DNA from: Saccharothrix ecbatanensis
GTDB taxonomy: Bacteria; Actinomycetota; Actinomycetes; Mycobacteriales; Pseudonocardiaceae
NCBI RefSeq assembly: GCF_014205015.1
Contig: NZ_JACHMO010000001.1
Span: 8,246,001 to 8,310,000 of the forward strand
Direction of reading: 5' to 3'
Length of the DNA stretch: 64,000 nt
The notes under the pieces are model-generated. The model had not been told where the DNA came from. It saw nothing but the letters and a program-made list of their open reading frames with translations, and ran no database searches. Each line of letters starts with the position of its first letter. Position 1 is the first letter of the stretch. Shown piece after piece: positions 14,974 through 23,484 of this stretch. Made by a program: the position numbers and the translations under genes.

Positions 14974-15681
14974 TCAGGCGATCGGGGTGGCGATCACGAC
15001 CTGGTTCTCCTCGTACCCGGTGTCGCCGCCGACCCACCGGCCGCCGCACGTCACCAGCACCAGCCGGTGCCCGCCGCGCGGCCCGAACAACTCCACCGCG
15101 CGCGCCGGCAGGGCCTCCTTGCGGACCGCCTCGACCCGGCTGACCTGGAACCGGAACGACTTGCCCGCCGTGTCGACCACGGTCACGTGCTGCCCGACCG
15201 CCGCCCGCCACAACTCGTCGAACGGCCCGGTCATGCCCTTCCAGTTCACGTGTCCGGCCAGCACCGTCGCGCCCTCGGCGGCGCCGAGGTCCACGCCCCA
15301 CCACGTCGCCTCGCCGACACCCTCGGGCACCGGCAGCACGCCGTCGGCGGTCACCTCCTCGCGCACCAGCGTGGCCAACCCGCCCGCCGGCAGCCGCACC
15401 GTTCCCGGCTGCTGCTGCGGCGGCGCGACAGGAGGCGGCGGCGGGGGAGCGGGCGTTGCCGTAGTGGTGGTCGCGGGTGCCTGGGGTGGGTTCGCACCCA
15501 CCGGCATCCCGGCCAGGTCCACGCCACGCCCTGAGAGCGCGCTGTCGCCCAACGGGTGCGGCACCACGGCGTCACCGGGGATGGCCGAGCCCGCCAGCAC
15601 GACGTCGGGCGAATGGGTCACGACGAGCGCGGCGGAGGCGAGCAGAGCCGCCACCGCCACGCCCGTCAGCAGAGCCTTCAC
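14974..15681 (-). CDS. Class F-like sortase (LPXTG transpeptidase family)
   Basis: 235 residues from GTG 15681, overlapping the stop of the upstream surface-protein gene as GTGA. An N-terminal membrane anchor (1-22) is followed by a Thr/Pro-rich spacer with a run of prolines (about 66-80). The sortase barrel contains the catalytic His in VLAGHVNWKG, the Cys in LVLVTCGGRW, and a following Arg. This catalytic layout (H, TCGG, R) matches class F/E actinobacterial sortases. The coupled upstream gene encodes its probable substrate. Sortases cleave a C-terminal sorting signal and link the protein to peptidoglycan or to another protein. Confidence 0.88.
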   Translation of the reverse strand: MKALLTGVAVAALLASAALVVTHSPDVVLAGSAIPGDAVVPHPLGDSALSGRGVDLAGMPVGANPPQAPATTTTATPAPPPPPPVAPPQQQPGTVRLPAGGLATLVREEVTADGVLPVPEGVGEATWWGVDLGAAEGATVLAGHVNWKGMTGPFDELWRAAVGQHVTVVDTAGKSFRFQVSRVEAVRKEALPARAVELFGPRGGHRLVLVTCGGRWVGGDTGYEENQVVIATPIA

Positions 15682-17096
15682 CGGCGTGCGGTCGCCCGTC
15701 GCCGGGCCAGCAGGCCGACCAGGGCCGCGCCGACCAGCACCACGCCGCCGAACCCGACCAGGCCCCCGGTGGACGCCTCGGTGGTGAACGACGCCTTCGC
15801 CACCACCCCGGCGCCTTCCGAGCCCGCCGGGATCGTGATGGGCACGATCGGTTTGTCCGGCTTGTTGGTCAACGCCAGCGCCAGCGTCTGCCCCGGCTCG
15901 ACCTTCCCGCACACCTTGGGCGGCGCGTTGGGATCGAAGAACTCCTCATACCCCTTGACCGGCGCCACCTCGATCACGCAGATCTCCTGAGGCGTGCGGA
16001 GGTCGGGCACGACCGCGGTGCCGTCGGCGGCGGTCTGGAGCACGATCGGCTGACCCTCGGGGCCGGTCAACGCGGTGTCGTCCTGCCGCTTCGCGGGCGA
16101 CGAGCCGTCGGCCGCCGTCACCCGCAGCGCCACGCCCGCGATCGCCTTGCCGGTCTCCTCGTCCGTCTTGGCGACCTTGACCGCGCCGGGGGCCGTCTTC
16201 GCCGTCGTCGCCGCGTTCGCGGCCAGCTTCTTCTCGCCGCCCGTGGTGACGATCCGCTGCATCGCCGTGTTGTTCTGCGGGACCTGGACCTTCGGCCGGT
16301 CCGCCGGGCTGTCCAGCTTCACCGAGAACGACGGGTTCGGCCCGGTCGGCACCACCTTCACCGAGAGCGCCCCGCCGTCGGTCGGTGTGACCAGGTCGCC
16401 GGTCGGCGTGCCGCCCTCCAGCTCGGCGTCGGTCAGCTCCACCGTGACCGGCACGCCGGCGACCTGTGCGCCGTCGGGTTTGGTGATGTCCACCACCCAC
16501 GTGTCGGGCGTGCCGATGATCTGCTCCTTGGTCGGCGCGCTCACCTTCGCCGCCCACGGCCCGCGGTTGGCCTTCGCGTCGTCACGCAGCCGGTTCACGG
16601 CCTGCTGGGACTGCCCGAAGTTCGCCAGCTGGGCGTAGTGGAACGCCTCGTCGTACGCGATCTCCTGGAAGCCCTTGGTCGGGTCGAGGTGGACGCCGTG
16701 CTCGGGATCCGGGTAGGCCGTCCACGAGTGCAGCAGGTGCGCCAGCGCGGCGGCCTCGTCCGCCGACTGGGTGCCCGAGTAGCGCAGCAGCAGGTAGGAG
16801 ATGTTCGCCGCGACCTCGTGGGACAGCGGCACACCGCCCTTGGACAGCAGTTCGTCGCCGTCCTTGTACTCCTGGCTGCTGTCCGGCGCGAGCAGCGAGT
16901 ACTGCACGCACCACACGCGTTGACCGCGCCACTCGTAGGACCCGAGCCAGTCACCGCCGGGCGGCTTGCCGTGGTAGCCCTGTGCCGGGACCTCGTGCCC
17001 GAGGCCTTCCTTGACCTCCGCGCCGGCCGCGCCGGGGACGGTCAACATGGCCACGCCCGCCGCGAGCGCCGCGGCGGCGAGTCGTTTCCAACCCAT
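15678..17096 (-). CDS. Surface protein with thioester-like and SpaA/Cna-B-like domains, probable sortase substrate
   Basis: 472 residues with a clear signal peptide (MGWKRLAAAALAAG..., cleaved near AGA). The N-terminal region, with QRVWCVQYSLLAPD and later HLLHSWTAYPDP, resembles TQXA/thioester domains, whose Cys and Gln can form an internal thioester for covalent adhesion. Two immunoglobulin-like modules follow, the second with VKVAKTDEETGKAIAGVALRV and GTAVVPDL, a Cna-B/SpaA pattern. The C-terminus has a hydrophobic helix (GGLVGFGGVVLVGAALVGLLA) and an RRRATARR tail. There is no LPXTG; the segment before the helix reads TTEASTGG. Pairing with the sortase gene supports anchoring. Domain names are inference from pattern. 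Confidence 0.75.
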   Translation of the reverse strand: MGWKRLAAAALAAGVAMLTVPGAAGAEVKEGLGHEVPAQGYHGKPPGGDWLGSYEWRGQRVWCVQYSLLAPDSSQEYKDGDELLSKGGVPLSHEVAANISYLLLRYSGTQSADEAAALAHLLHSWTAYPDPEHGVHLDPTKGFQEIAYDEAFHYAQLANFGQSQQAVNRLRDDAKANRGPWAAKVSAPTKEQIIGTPDTWVVDITKPDGAQVAGVPVTVELTDAELEGGTPTGDLVTPTDGGALSVKVVPTGPNPSFSVKLDSPADRPKVQVPQNNTAMQRIVTTGGEKKLAANAATTAKTAPGAVKVAKTDEETGKAIAGVALRVTAADGSSPAKRQDDTALTGPEGQPIVLQTAADGTAVVPDLRTPQEICVIEVAPVKGYEEFFDPNAPPKVCGKVEPGQTLALALTNKPDKPIVPITIPAGSEGAGVVAKASFTTEASTGGLVGFGGVVLVGAALVGLLARRRATARR

Positions 17097-17327
17097 GATC
17101 TTCCACTACCCCTCGGCGCGTCTGTGGAGAGCTGCCGGGCTGAGCCTTACGGCTACGGGATCATGCCGACAAGCCCCCAGCGGGGTGGAGCCCCGACTAC
17201 GCTCCGCAGCGCGGGTGGTGGATTCGAGATCGACAGCCCGAGTAAAGTCGCTTTTACCCGACGGGAACCGATCGACTCGTGTGGTCGTTGAACCCGTGAC
17301 GGCGTCAGCACGCCACAGGAGGACGAG

Positions 17328-18128
17328 GTGCGTACCACCAGCAACCCCGCGTTCCGCAACCTGCCGACCAGCGGCGGTAGCGGTAACTACGCAGGCTTCG
17401 GCCAACCCAACGAGGCGCAGCAGTACGGCGGCTACCAGGGTGCTCCGCCGACCACTGGCGAGCGCCCCATCACGATCGACGACGTGGTCACCAAGACCGC
17501 CACGACGCTCGGTGTGGCACTGCTCACCGGCTTCGTCTCGGCGTGGCTGGTGCTCTCCGGCCAGATCTCGCCGTTCGCGCTCATGCTCCCGGGCATGATC
17601 ATCGGCCTGGTCCTGGCCTTGATCATCATCTTCAAGAACCTCGCCAGCGGGCCGATGGTGCTCGCCTACTCGGCCGCCGAGGGTGTGTTCCTGGGCGCCA
17701 TCACCGGCGTCTTCGAGAGCATGTTCCCCGGCATCGCGTGGCAGGCGATCCTCGGCACGTTCGGTGTGTTCGGCGCGATGCTCGTGGTCTACAAGACGGG
17801 CGCGATCCGCGTCACGCCGCGCCTGACCAAGTGGATCATCGGCGCCACCGTCGGCGCGGTCGTGCTCATGCTCGGCAACCTGGTCATGGGCATGTTCGGC
17901 GTGAACATGGGCCTGCGTGACGGCGGCACCCTGGCGATCATCTTCAGCCTGGTGGTCATCGGCATCGCGGCGTTCAGCTTCCTGCTGGACTTCGAGGCGG
18001 CCAACGAGATGATCCGCGGCGGGCTGCCGGCCAAGTACGCCTGGCTGGCCGCGTTCGGCCTGATGACCACGCTCGTCTGGCTGTACCTGGAGATCCTCCG
18101 CCTGCTGTCGTACTTCCAGAACGACTAG
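17328..18128 (+). CDS. Bax inhibitor-1/YccA family membrane protein
   Basis: 266 residues from GTG 17328, five bases after a perfect AGGAGG (17317-17322). The N-terminus is Gly/Gln/Tyr-rich and cytoplasmic (residues 1-50), then seven membrane helices follow between residues 60 and 262. A conserved SFLLDFEAANEMIRGGLPAKY segment near the end matches the BI-1/YccA signature with its pore-lining Asp. Bacterial members are calcium-leak channels or modulators of membrane proteases. It is divergent from the surface-protein gene across a 231-bp gap and stands alone, ending in a hairpin terminator. Confidence 0.88.
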   Translation: MRTTSNPAFRNLPTSGGSGNYAGFGQPNEAQQYGGYQGAPPTTGERPITIDDVVTKTATTLGVALLTGFVSAWLVLSGQISPFALMLPGMIIGLVLALIIIFKNLASGPMVLAYSAAEGVFLGAITGVFESMFPGIAWQAILGTFGVFGAMLVVYKTGAIRVTPRLTKWIIGATVGAVVLMLGNLVMGMFGVNMGLRDGGTLAIIFSLVVIGIAAFSFLLDFEAANEMIRGGLPAKYAWLAAFGLMTTLVWLYLEILRLLSYFQND

Positions 18129-18145
18129 CAACACCCAGCACCACA

Positions 18146-18182
18146 CGAAGGGCGCCCCGGCACTCCGCCAGGGCGCCCTTCG
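18146..18182 (+). terminator. Terminator of the Bax-inhibitor gene
   Basis: A perfect 12-bp stem CGAAGGGCGCCC / GGGCGCCCTTCG with a 13-base loop, 18 bases after the stop codon. It has no T-tract, as usual in these genomes. Confidence 0.85.
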
Positions 18183-18193
18183 CCTTCCCCCGT

Positions 18194-18281
18194 GAGTCCT
18201 ACGTTCAGACCCCGCGAGTCCTACGTTCAGGACCACCGTGTCCTACGTTCAGGACCCCCGAATTCAACGCTCAGAACACCG
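18194..18281 (-). repeat. Four-unit 22-bp tandem array (array 2)
   Basis: Units start at 18194, 18216, 18238 and 18260, each 22 bp, with the core GAGTCCTACGTTCAG (the complement of the array 1 core). The last unit is of the GAATTCAACGCTCAG subtype. It fills the space between the convergent Bax-inhibitor gene and the small gene at 18309. Confidence 0.9.
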
Positions 18282-18308
18282 GGCGAGGTCGGGGTCGCGG
18301 GTCGGGGG

Positions 18309-18521
18309 TCAGTCGCGCCAGCCGCCGTCGTCCTCCATCGCCGAGCCGACTTCGACCAGGCACGGCACGCACAACGCCCCACCCGGCGTCCGGACCACGA
18401 ACTCCGGCGGCACCGAGTGGGCGCACGCCGCCTGGAAGTACACCTCCGAGGCCTGGTCCACGGAGAACGCGTGGCACAGCCGGTCGTACCCGCTGTGCCA
18501 CCACACGTACGGCATCGTCAC
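18309..18521 (-). CDS. Small Cys-containing hypothetical protein
   Basis: 70 residues beginning MTMPYVWWHSGYDRLCHAF. A GGGAGG Shine-Dalgarno-like stretch precedes the ATG, supporting a real gene. Cys/His residues occur in LCHAF, AACAHSVPP and GGALCVPCLVEVG; together they could form a zinc site. No homolog with known function comes to mind. It converges with the Bax-inhibitor gene and precedes the thiolase gene divergently organised in the backbone. Confidence 0.6.
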   Translation of the reverse strand: MTMPYVWWHSGYDRLCHAFSVDQASEVYFQAACAHSVPPEFVVRTPGGALCVPCLVEVGSAMEDDGGWRD

Positions 18522-18575
18522 CCCGACCTCCCTACTTTTAGGTAGGACGCGCGGTAACAGTAACCGTGACGCGAT

Positions 18576-19796
18576 TCAGCTCAGTCGTTCGACCACCATC
18601 GCCATGCCCTGGCCGCCGCCGACGCACATCGTCTCCAGCCCGAACTGCTTGTCGTGGAACTGGAGCGCGTTGACCAGCGTCGTGGTGATCCGCGCGCCGG
18701 TCATCCCGAACGGGTGACCCACGGCGATCGCGCCGCCGTTGACGTTCAGCCGGTCCAGGTCGATCCCCAGGTCCCGGTACGACGGGATGACCTGCGCCGC
18801 GAACGCCTCGTTGATCTCCACCAGGTCGATGTCCGACACCGACAGCCCGGCCAGCGCCAACGCCCGCCGCGACGCCTCGACCGGCCCGAGTCCCATGATC
18901 TCCGGCGACAACCCGGACACCCCCGTCGACACGATCCGCGCCAACGGCGTGATGCCCAGCTCCCGCGCCTTCACGTCGCTCATGATCACCAACGCCGCCG
19001 CGCCGTCGTTCAACGGGCAGCAGTTGGCCGCAGTCACCCGCCCGTCCGGCCGGAACACCGGCTTCAGCCCCGACACGCCCTCGATCGTCACGCCCGGCCG
19101 CGGGCCGTCGTCGGCCGACACCACCGTGCCGTCCGGCAGCGTGACCGGCGTGATCTCACGCGCCCAGAACCCGTTGGCGATGGCCTTCTCGGCGAGGTTC
19201 TGCGACCGCACGCCGAACTGGTCCATCTCCTCGCGCGACACGCCCTTCGTCAGCGCCAGGTTCTCCGCCGTCTGCCCCATCGAGACGTAGATGTCCGGCA
19301 GCTGCCCGTTCTCCCGCGGGTCCACCCACCCGGACGCGCCGGACTGGGCCACCGCGGCCGTCCGCGCCTCGGCGTCGGCGAACAACGGGTTGTGCGTCTC
19401 CGGCCACGAGTCGGACGACCCGCGCGCGAACCGCGACACCGTCTCCGCGCCGGCGCTGATGAACACGTCGCCCTCGCCGGCCTTGATCGCGTGCAGCGCC
19501 ATGCGGGTCGTCTGCACGCTGGACGCGCAGTACCGCGTGACGGTCGTCGCCGGCAACCGGTCGAACCCGGCCAGCACGGACACCACGCGGCCCAGGTTGA
19601 AGCCCTGCTCGCCGCCGGGCAGGCCGCAGCCGAGCATGAGGTCGTCGATGTCGGCCGGGTCGAGCTGCGGCACCTTCGCCAGCGCGGCGTGGAGGACCTG
19701 GACGGTCAGGTCGTCGGCGCGCATGTCCTTTAGCGAACCCTTGCCAGCGCGCCCGATGGGCGACCTGGCGGTGGAGACGATCACGGCCTCAGGCAT
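18576..19796 (-). CDS. Acetyl-CoA C-acyltransferase (thiolase)
   Basis: 406 residues with the complete thiolase signature set: the acyl-accepting Cys in TRYCASSVQTTRMA (C89), AGAETVSRF, the GHPFGMTGAR motif with catalytic His, and the C-terminal MCVGGGQGMAMV motif with the second catalytic Cys. The family performs thiolytic cleavage of 3-oxoacyl-CoA or condensation of acetyl-CoA. Its position next to the SGNH hydrolase and cbs matches fadA3 (Rv1074c) in M. tuberculosis, implying fatty-acid beta-oxidation. The N-terminal EAVIVSTARSPIGRAGKGSLKD segment is intact and full length. Confidence 0.93.
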   Translation of the reverse strand: MPEAVIVSTARSPIGRAGKGSLKDMRADDLTVQVLHAALAKVPQLDPADIDDLMLGCGLPGGEQGFNLGRVVSVLAGFDRLPATTVTRYCASSVQTTRMALHAIKAGEGDVFISAGAETVSRFARGSSDSWPETHNPLFADAEARTAAVAQSGASGWVDPRENGQLPDIYVSMGQTAENLALTKGVSREEMDQFGVRSQNLAEKAIANGFWAREITPVTLPDGTVVSADDGPRPGVTIEGVSGLKPVFRPDGRVTAANCCPLNDGAAALVIMSDVKARELGITPLARIVSTGVSGLSPEIMGLGPVEASRRALALAGLSVSDIDLVEINEAFAAQVIPSYRDLGIDLDRLNVNGGAIAVGHPFGMTGARITTTLVNALQFHDKQFGLETMCVGGGQGMAMVVERLS

Positions 19797-19852
19797 TACG
19801 GAACTCCTTCGTTTCGCCGCAGTGGGTGACGTGCAGCCTAGTTAACGCCCGT

Positions 19853-20632
19853 TCAGCGCGGCCGGCACTCGTGACGAACGACGCCGCACAGCGGAGCCAG
19901 CAGGATCGACGTCGTCGCCTCGTACCCGGCCGCGCTGGGGTGGAACTGGTCACGGCTGAAGTAGTCCACCCGCCGCGCGTGGAACTCCGCCGCCAGCAGG
20001 TCGCCCATCGCCACCGCCACCCCGCCGGCCCGCTCCACCTCGACCCGCTGGGCCCGCGCCAGCCCCCGCGACCACGTTCGCGCCACCGACCGCAGCGGCT
20101 CGCCGATCGGCCGCACCGTGCCCAGGTCCGGGCACGTGCCGACGACCACCCCGACCCCCGCCGCACGCAGCCGCCGCACCTCCACGCCCAGCAACGCCGC
20201 CGACACCGGCACCGACAGCCGCGTGGTCACGTCGTTCGCCCCGATGATCACCAACGCCACGTCCGGCGGGTCCGCCACCACCCGGTCCACCTGCGCGGAC
20301 AGGTCACGCGTCGTCGAACCCGAGATCGCGTACGTCTCCAGCCGCACCGGCGCCCCGACCTCCTCGGCCAGCCCGGTCGCCAGCACCACGCCCGGCAGCT
20401 CGGCCGGATCGTCCACGCCCAGGCCCGCGGCCATCGAATCGCCGAGCACGGCGAACCGCAGCGGCGTGCCGTCACCCGCCCCGTACACCCCGTCGGCACG
20501 CGGCGGCGGCGCGTCCAGCACCCCGATCACCACCCGCGCCCGCCGTGACTGCTCGGTGAACAGCCCGTACGCCACGCCGGTCAGCCCGCCCAGCGCCCCC
20601 GCCACCACCGCCAGAAGCCGGAACCCCCGCAT
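19853..20632 (-). CDS. SGNH/GDSL-family hydrolase, membrane anchored
   Basis: 259 residues with an N-terminal hydrophobic signal/anchor (residues 5-24). The four SGNH blocks are visible: LGDSMAAGLGV (nucleophile Ser), ISGSTTRDL (block II Gly), IIGANDVTTR (block III Asn), and DQFHPSAAGY (Asp/His dyad). The enzyme is probably an exported esterase or lipase. The M. tuberculosis equivalent in the same position is Rv1075c, a characterised GDSL esterase. It is divergent from cbs, and a 96-bp gap probably holds both promoters. Confidence 0.88.
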   Translation of the reverse strand: MRGFRLLAVVAGALGGLTGVAYGLFTEQSRRARVVIGVLDAPPPRADGVYGAGDGTPLRFAVLGDSMAAGLGVDDPAELPGVVLATGLAEEVGAPVRLETYAISGSTTRDLSAQVDRVVADPPDVALVIIGANDVTTRLSVPVSAALLGVEVRRLRAAGVGVVVGTCPDLGTVRPIGEPLRSVARTWSRGLARAQRVEVERAGGVAVAMGDLLAAEFHARRVDYFSRDQFHPSAAGYEATTSILLAPLCGVVRHECRPR

Positions 20633-20728
20633 CGAGACCCCTTCCCGAAGTCCCCATCGTCCACCGGGCCGACCGCCGCGGCGCCCATATACGCTCAGCG
20701 AGTCATCTCAAGAAGTGGAAGGTCCGTC

Positions 20729-22099
20729 GTGGAGTACGTCGAGAGCGTCGTAGACCTGGTCGGTAACACGCCGCTGGTGAAGCTGAACGCGGTGGCCGAA
20801 GGGCTCCAGCCGCTCATCCTGGCCAAGGTCGAGTACCTCAACCCCGGTGGCAGCGTGAAGGACCGCATCGCGCTGCGCATGGTGGAAGCGGCCGAACGCA
20901 GCGGCGAGCTCAAGCCCGGCGGCACGATCGTCGAGCCCACGTCCGGCAACACCGGCGTCGGCCTGGCGCTCGTGGCCCAGCGCAAGGGCTACAAGTGCGT
21001 CTTCGTCTGCCCGGACAAGGTCAGCGTGGACAAGCGCAACGTGCTCAAGGCGTACGGCGCCGAGGTCGTGGTGTGCCCGACCGCGGTCGCGCCGGAGCAC
21101 CCCGACTCGTACTACAACGTGTCCGACCGCCTGGTCGCCGAGATCCCCGGCGCGTGGAAGCCCAACCAGTACGCCAACCCGGAGAACCCGGCCAGCCACT
21201 ACCACGGCACCGGACCCGAGCTGTGGCGGCAGACCGAGGGCCGGATCACGCACTTCGTCGCGGGCGTCGGCACCGGCGGCACCATCTCCGGCACCGGCAG
21301 GTACCTCAAGGAGGTCTCCGAGGGCCGCGTGAAGATCATCGGCGCGGACCCGGAGGGCTCGGTGTACTCCGGCGGCAGCGGCCGGCCGTACCTGGTGGAG
21401 GGCGTCGGCGAGGACTTCTGGCCGGACGCCTACGACCGCACGGTGTGCGACGAGATCGTGGCCGTGTCCGACGGCGACTCGTTCGAGCTCACCCGGCGGC
21501 TGGCCCGCGAGGAAGGCCTCCTCGTCGGCGGCTCGTGCGGCATGGCCGTCGCGGCGGCGTTGCGGGTGGCCGAGAAGGCCGGTCCGGACGACGTGATCGT
21601 GGTGCTGCTGCCCGACGGCGGACGCGGCTACCTGTCGAGCGTGTTCAACGACAAGTGGATGGCGCAGTACGGCTTCCTGTCGCCCGACACGTCCGGCGCG
21701 ACGGTCGGGGATGTGTTGCGGCGCAAGGACGGCACCATGCCGGACCTCGTGCACGGCCATCCCAATGAGACGGTCGCCGAGGCGGTCGCGATCATGCGCG
21801 AGTACGGCGTGTCGCAGATGCCCGTCGTCAACGCCGAGCCGCCGGTGATGGCCGCCGAGGTCGCCGGCGCGGTCAACGAGCGGGACCTGCTCGACGCGTT
21901 GTTCACCGGCAAGGCGCAGCTGACCGACCGGCTCGACCGGCACATGTCGTTGAAACTCCCGACGATCGGCGCGGGCGAGTCGATCACCTCCGCGATGCAG
22001 GCACTGTCCTCAGCGGACGGTGCGCTGGTGCTGGAGGACGGCAAGCCCGCCGGCGTCGTCACCCGGCAGGACATCCTGGGTTTCCTCGCTGGTCGCTGA
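20729..22099 (+). CDS. cbs: Cystathionine beta-synthase
   Basis: 456 residues from GTG 20729. The PLP domain starts LVGNTPLVKLN and contains the cofactor lysine in NPGGSVKDRIA, the substrate loop EPTSGNTGVGLAL, and the phosphate-binding GTGGTISGTGRYL. C-terminal of residue 330 are two CBS domains (ETVAEAVAIMREYGVSQMPV and GESITSAMQAL...DGALVLEDGKPAGVVTRQDIL). These regulate the vertebrate and actinobacterial enzymes through adenosyl ligands. The enzyme condenses serine and homocysteine. It pairs with the cystathionine gamma-synthase/lyase gene downstream for transsulfuration, in the same order as Rv1077-Rv1079. Confidence 0.95.
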   Translation: MEYVESVVDLVGNTPLVKLNAVAEGLQPLILAKVEYLNPGGSVKDRIALRMVEAAERSGELKPGGTIVEPTSGNTGVGLALVAQRKGYKCVFVCPDKVSVDKRNVLKAYGAEVVVCPTAVAPEHPDSYYNVSDRLVAEIPGAWKPNQYANPENPASHYHGTGPELWRQTEGRITHFVAGVGTGGTISGTGRYLKEVSEGRVKIIGADPEGSVYSGGSGRPYLVEGVGEDFWPDAYDRTVCDEIVAVSDGDSFELTRRLAREEGLLVGGSCGMAVAAALRVAEKAGPDDVIVVLLPDGGRGYLSSVFNDKWMAQYGFLSPDTSGATVGDVLRRKDGTMPDLVHGHPNETVAEAVAIMREYGVSQMPVVNAEPPVMAAEVAGAVNERDLLDALFTGKAQLTDRLDRHMSLKLPTIGAGESITSAMQALSSADGALVLEDGKPAGVVTRQDILGFLAGR

Positions 22100-22206
22100 A
22101 CGGGACGCGCGTTGTCCGGTTGCCGGTCGACAGGACTGCGCCATCCGCTAGCGTGGGCCACCGACTCATACGCCTACGGCCCGTGCCAAGGGGGTTGGAA
22201 ACTCCG

Positions 22207-23358
22207 ATGAACGCTCCGCAGCCGCCAGAGAACCAGCAGTTCGGCGGTCAAAACCAGCAGGAGCAGGGGCAGGGTGCCCAGCCCCCGAACGCCGACGCGA
22301 CCCAGGTCGTGCCGAGCGGTAGCCAGCCCCCTGCTTTCCCTCCGCCGGAGGCGACCCAGGTCGTGTCCGCCGGCCAGCAGCCCGCGTCGAACCCGGACGC
22401 CACGCAGGTCGTGTCGCCGGGCGCGACCCAGCAGCCGCAGTCCAACCCCTACGGCCAGCCGCAGCAGCAGCCGGGCTCGGGCGCGTTCCCGGCCCAGCAG
22501 CCGCCCGGCTACGGCCAGCAGCCGCCCGCGCAGTACGGGCAGCAACAGCAGTTCGGCCAGCAGCCTTACGGGCAGCCCGGCCAGCCCGGCCAGCCCGCCC
22601 AACAGCAGCAGCCGTACGGCCAGCAGCCACCGTCCAACCCGTACGGTCAGCCGCCGGCGAACCCGTACGCCCAACAGCAGCAGCAGCCGAACCCATACGG
22701 CCAGCAGCCGCCGGCGAACCCGTACGGCCAGCCCGCCCAGCAGCAGCAGGCGTGGGGCGCGCAGCCCGGCTACGGCCAGCCCGCCGCCTTCCCACCGCCG
22801 GCCGGCGGGTACGCGGAGTGGGGCACCCGCGCGGTCGGCGCGTTGATCGACTACGCCGCGCCCGGCCTCATCGTCGGCGTCCTGGTCTTCGTGGGCATCA
22901 TGGCCGGAGACCCGACGATCTCGATCATCCTGGGTCTCGTCGCCTGGGTCGGCCTCATCGGCTTCATGATCTACAACTCCTGGTACCTGGCCGGCACCAC
23001 CGGCCAGTCCATGGGGAAGAAGATCGCGAAGGTCAAGCTGATCAAGGAGGAGACGGGGCAGCCGATCGGCTTCGGCAACGCCTTCGTCCGCCACCTGTGC
23101 CACACCGTCGACTCGATCGCGTGCTACGTGGGTTGGTTCGCGCCGCTGTGGGAGCTCAAGAAGCAGACGTGGGCCGACAAGATCATGGGCACCGTCGTGG
23201 TGAACGCCCCGGAGGCCGCGGCCCCCGGCGGCTACCCCGGCGGTGGCGGTTACGGGCAGCAGCAGCCGAACCCCTACGGGCAGCCGCCCGCGTCCAACCC
23301 GTACGGGCAGCCGCAGCAGCAGAACCCGTACGGCCAGCAGCCGCCCCAGCAGTGGTGA
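22207..23358 (+). CDS. RDD family membrane protein with Pro/Gln/Gly/Tyr repeat tails (Pra-like)
   Basis: 383 residues from ATG 22207. Residues 1-195 are a low-complexity region of NPYGQ and QQPPANPYGQP repeats. The RDD domain follows (RAVGALIDYAAPGLIVGVLV...MGKKIAKVKLI...WADKIMGTVVV) with three membrane helices. A second NPYGQ-rich tail ends the protein (about 340-383). The layout and position between cbs and metB match the proline-rich antigen Pra (Rv1078). Domains flanked by disordered tails on both sides are unusual. The role is unknown; RDD proteins are proposed transporters. A hairpin terminator follows the gene. Confidence 0.88.
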   Translation: MNAPQPPENQQFGGQNQQEQGQGAQPPNADATQVVPSGSQPPAFPPPEATQVVSAGQQPASNPDATQVVSPGATQQPQSNPYGQPQQQPGSGAFPAQQPPGYGQQPPAQYGQQQQFGQQPYGQPGQPGQPAQQQQPYGQQPPSNPYGQPPANPYAQQQQQPNPYGQQPPANPYGQPAQQQQAWGAQPGYGQPAAFPPPAGGYAEWGTRAVGALIDYAAPGLIVGVLVFVGIMAGDPTISIILGLVAWVGLIGFMIYNSWYLAGTTGQSMGKKIAKVKLIKEETGQPIGFGNAFVRHLCHTVDSIACYVGWFAPLWELKKQTWADKIMGTVVVNAPEAAAPGGYPGGGGYGQQQPNPYGQPPASNPYGQPQQQNPYGQQPPQQW

Positions 23359-23422
23359 CCGGCTGAGCGGTATCGATTCACCTTTTCGACCTGTTCCACG
23401 CCGTGTTCCACGGCTTTTCCGC

Positions 23423-23456
23423 GACCGCCCGTCGGCCCTCCAGCCGGCGGGCGGTC
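23423..23456 (+). terminator. Terminator of the RDD gene
   Basis: A 14-bp stem GACCGCCCGTCGGC / GCCGGCGGGCGGTC (one G-T pair) with a six-base loop, 65 bases after the stop and 28 bases before the next ATG. It separates the RDD and metB transcripts. Confidence 0.8.
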
Positions 23457-23484
23457 GTCGTTTCCGCCGCCGTACCCTGGACAC

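Noticed and set aside
15477..17291. Plus-strand open frame of 604 codons opposite the sortase and surface-protein genes
   Set aside because: The minus-strand genes have signal peptide, catalytic motifs and start/stop coupling; the plus frame is compositional.
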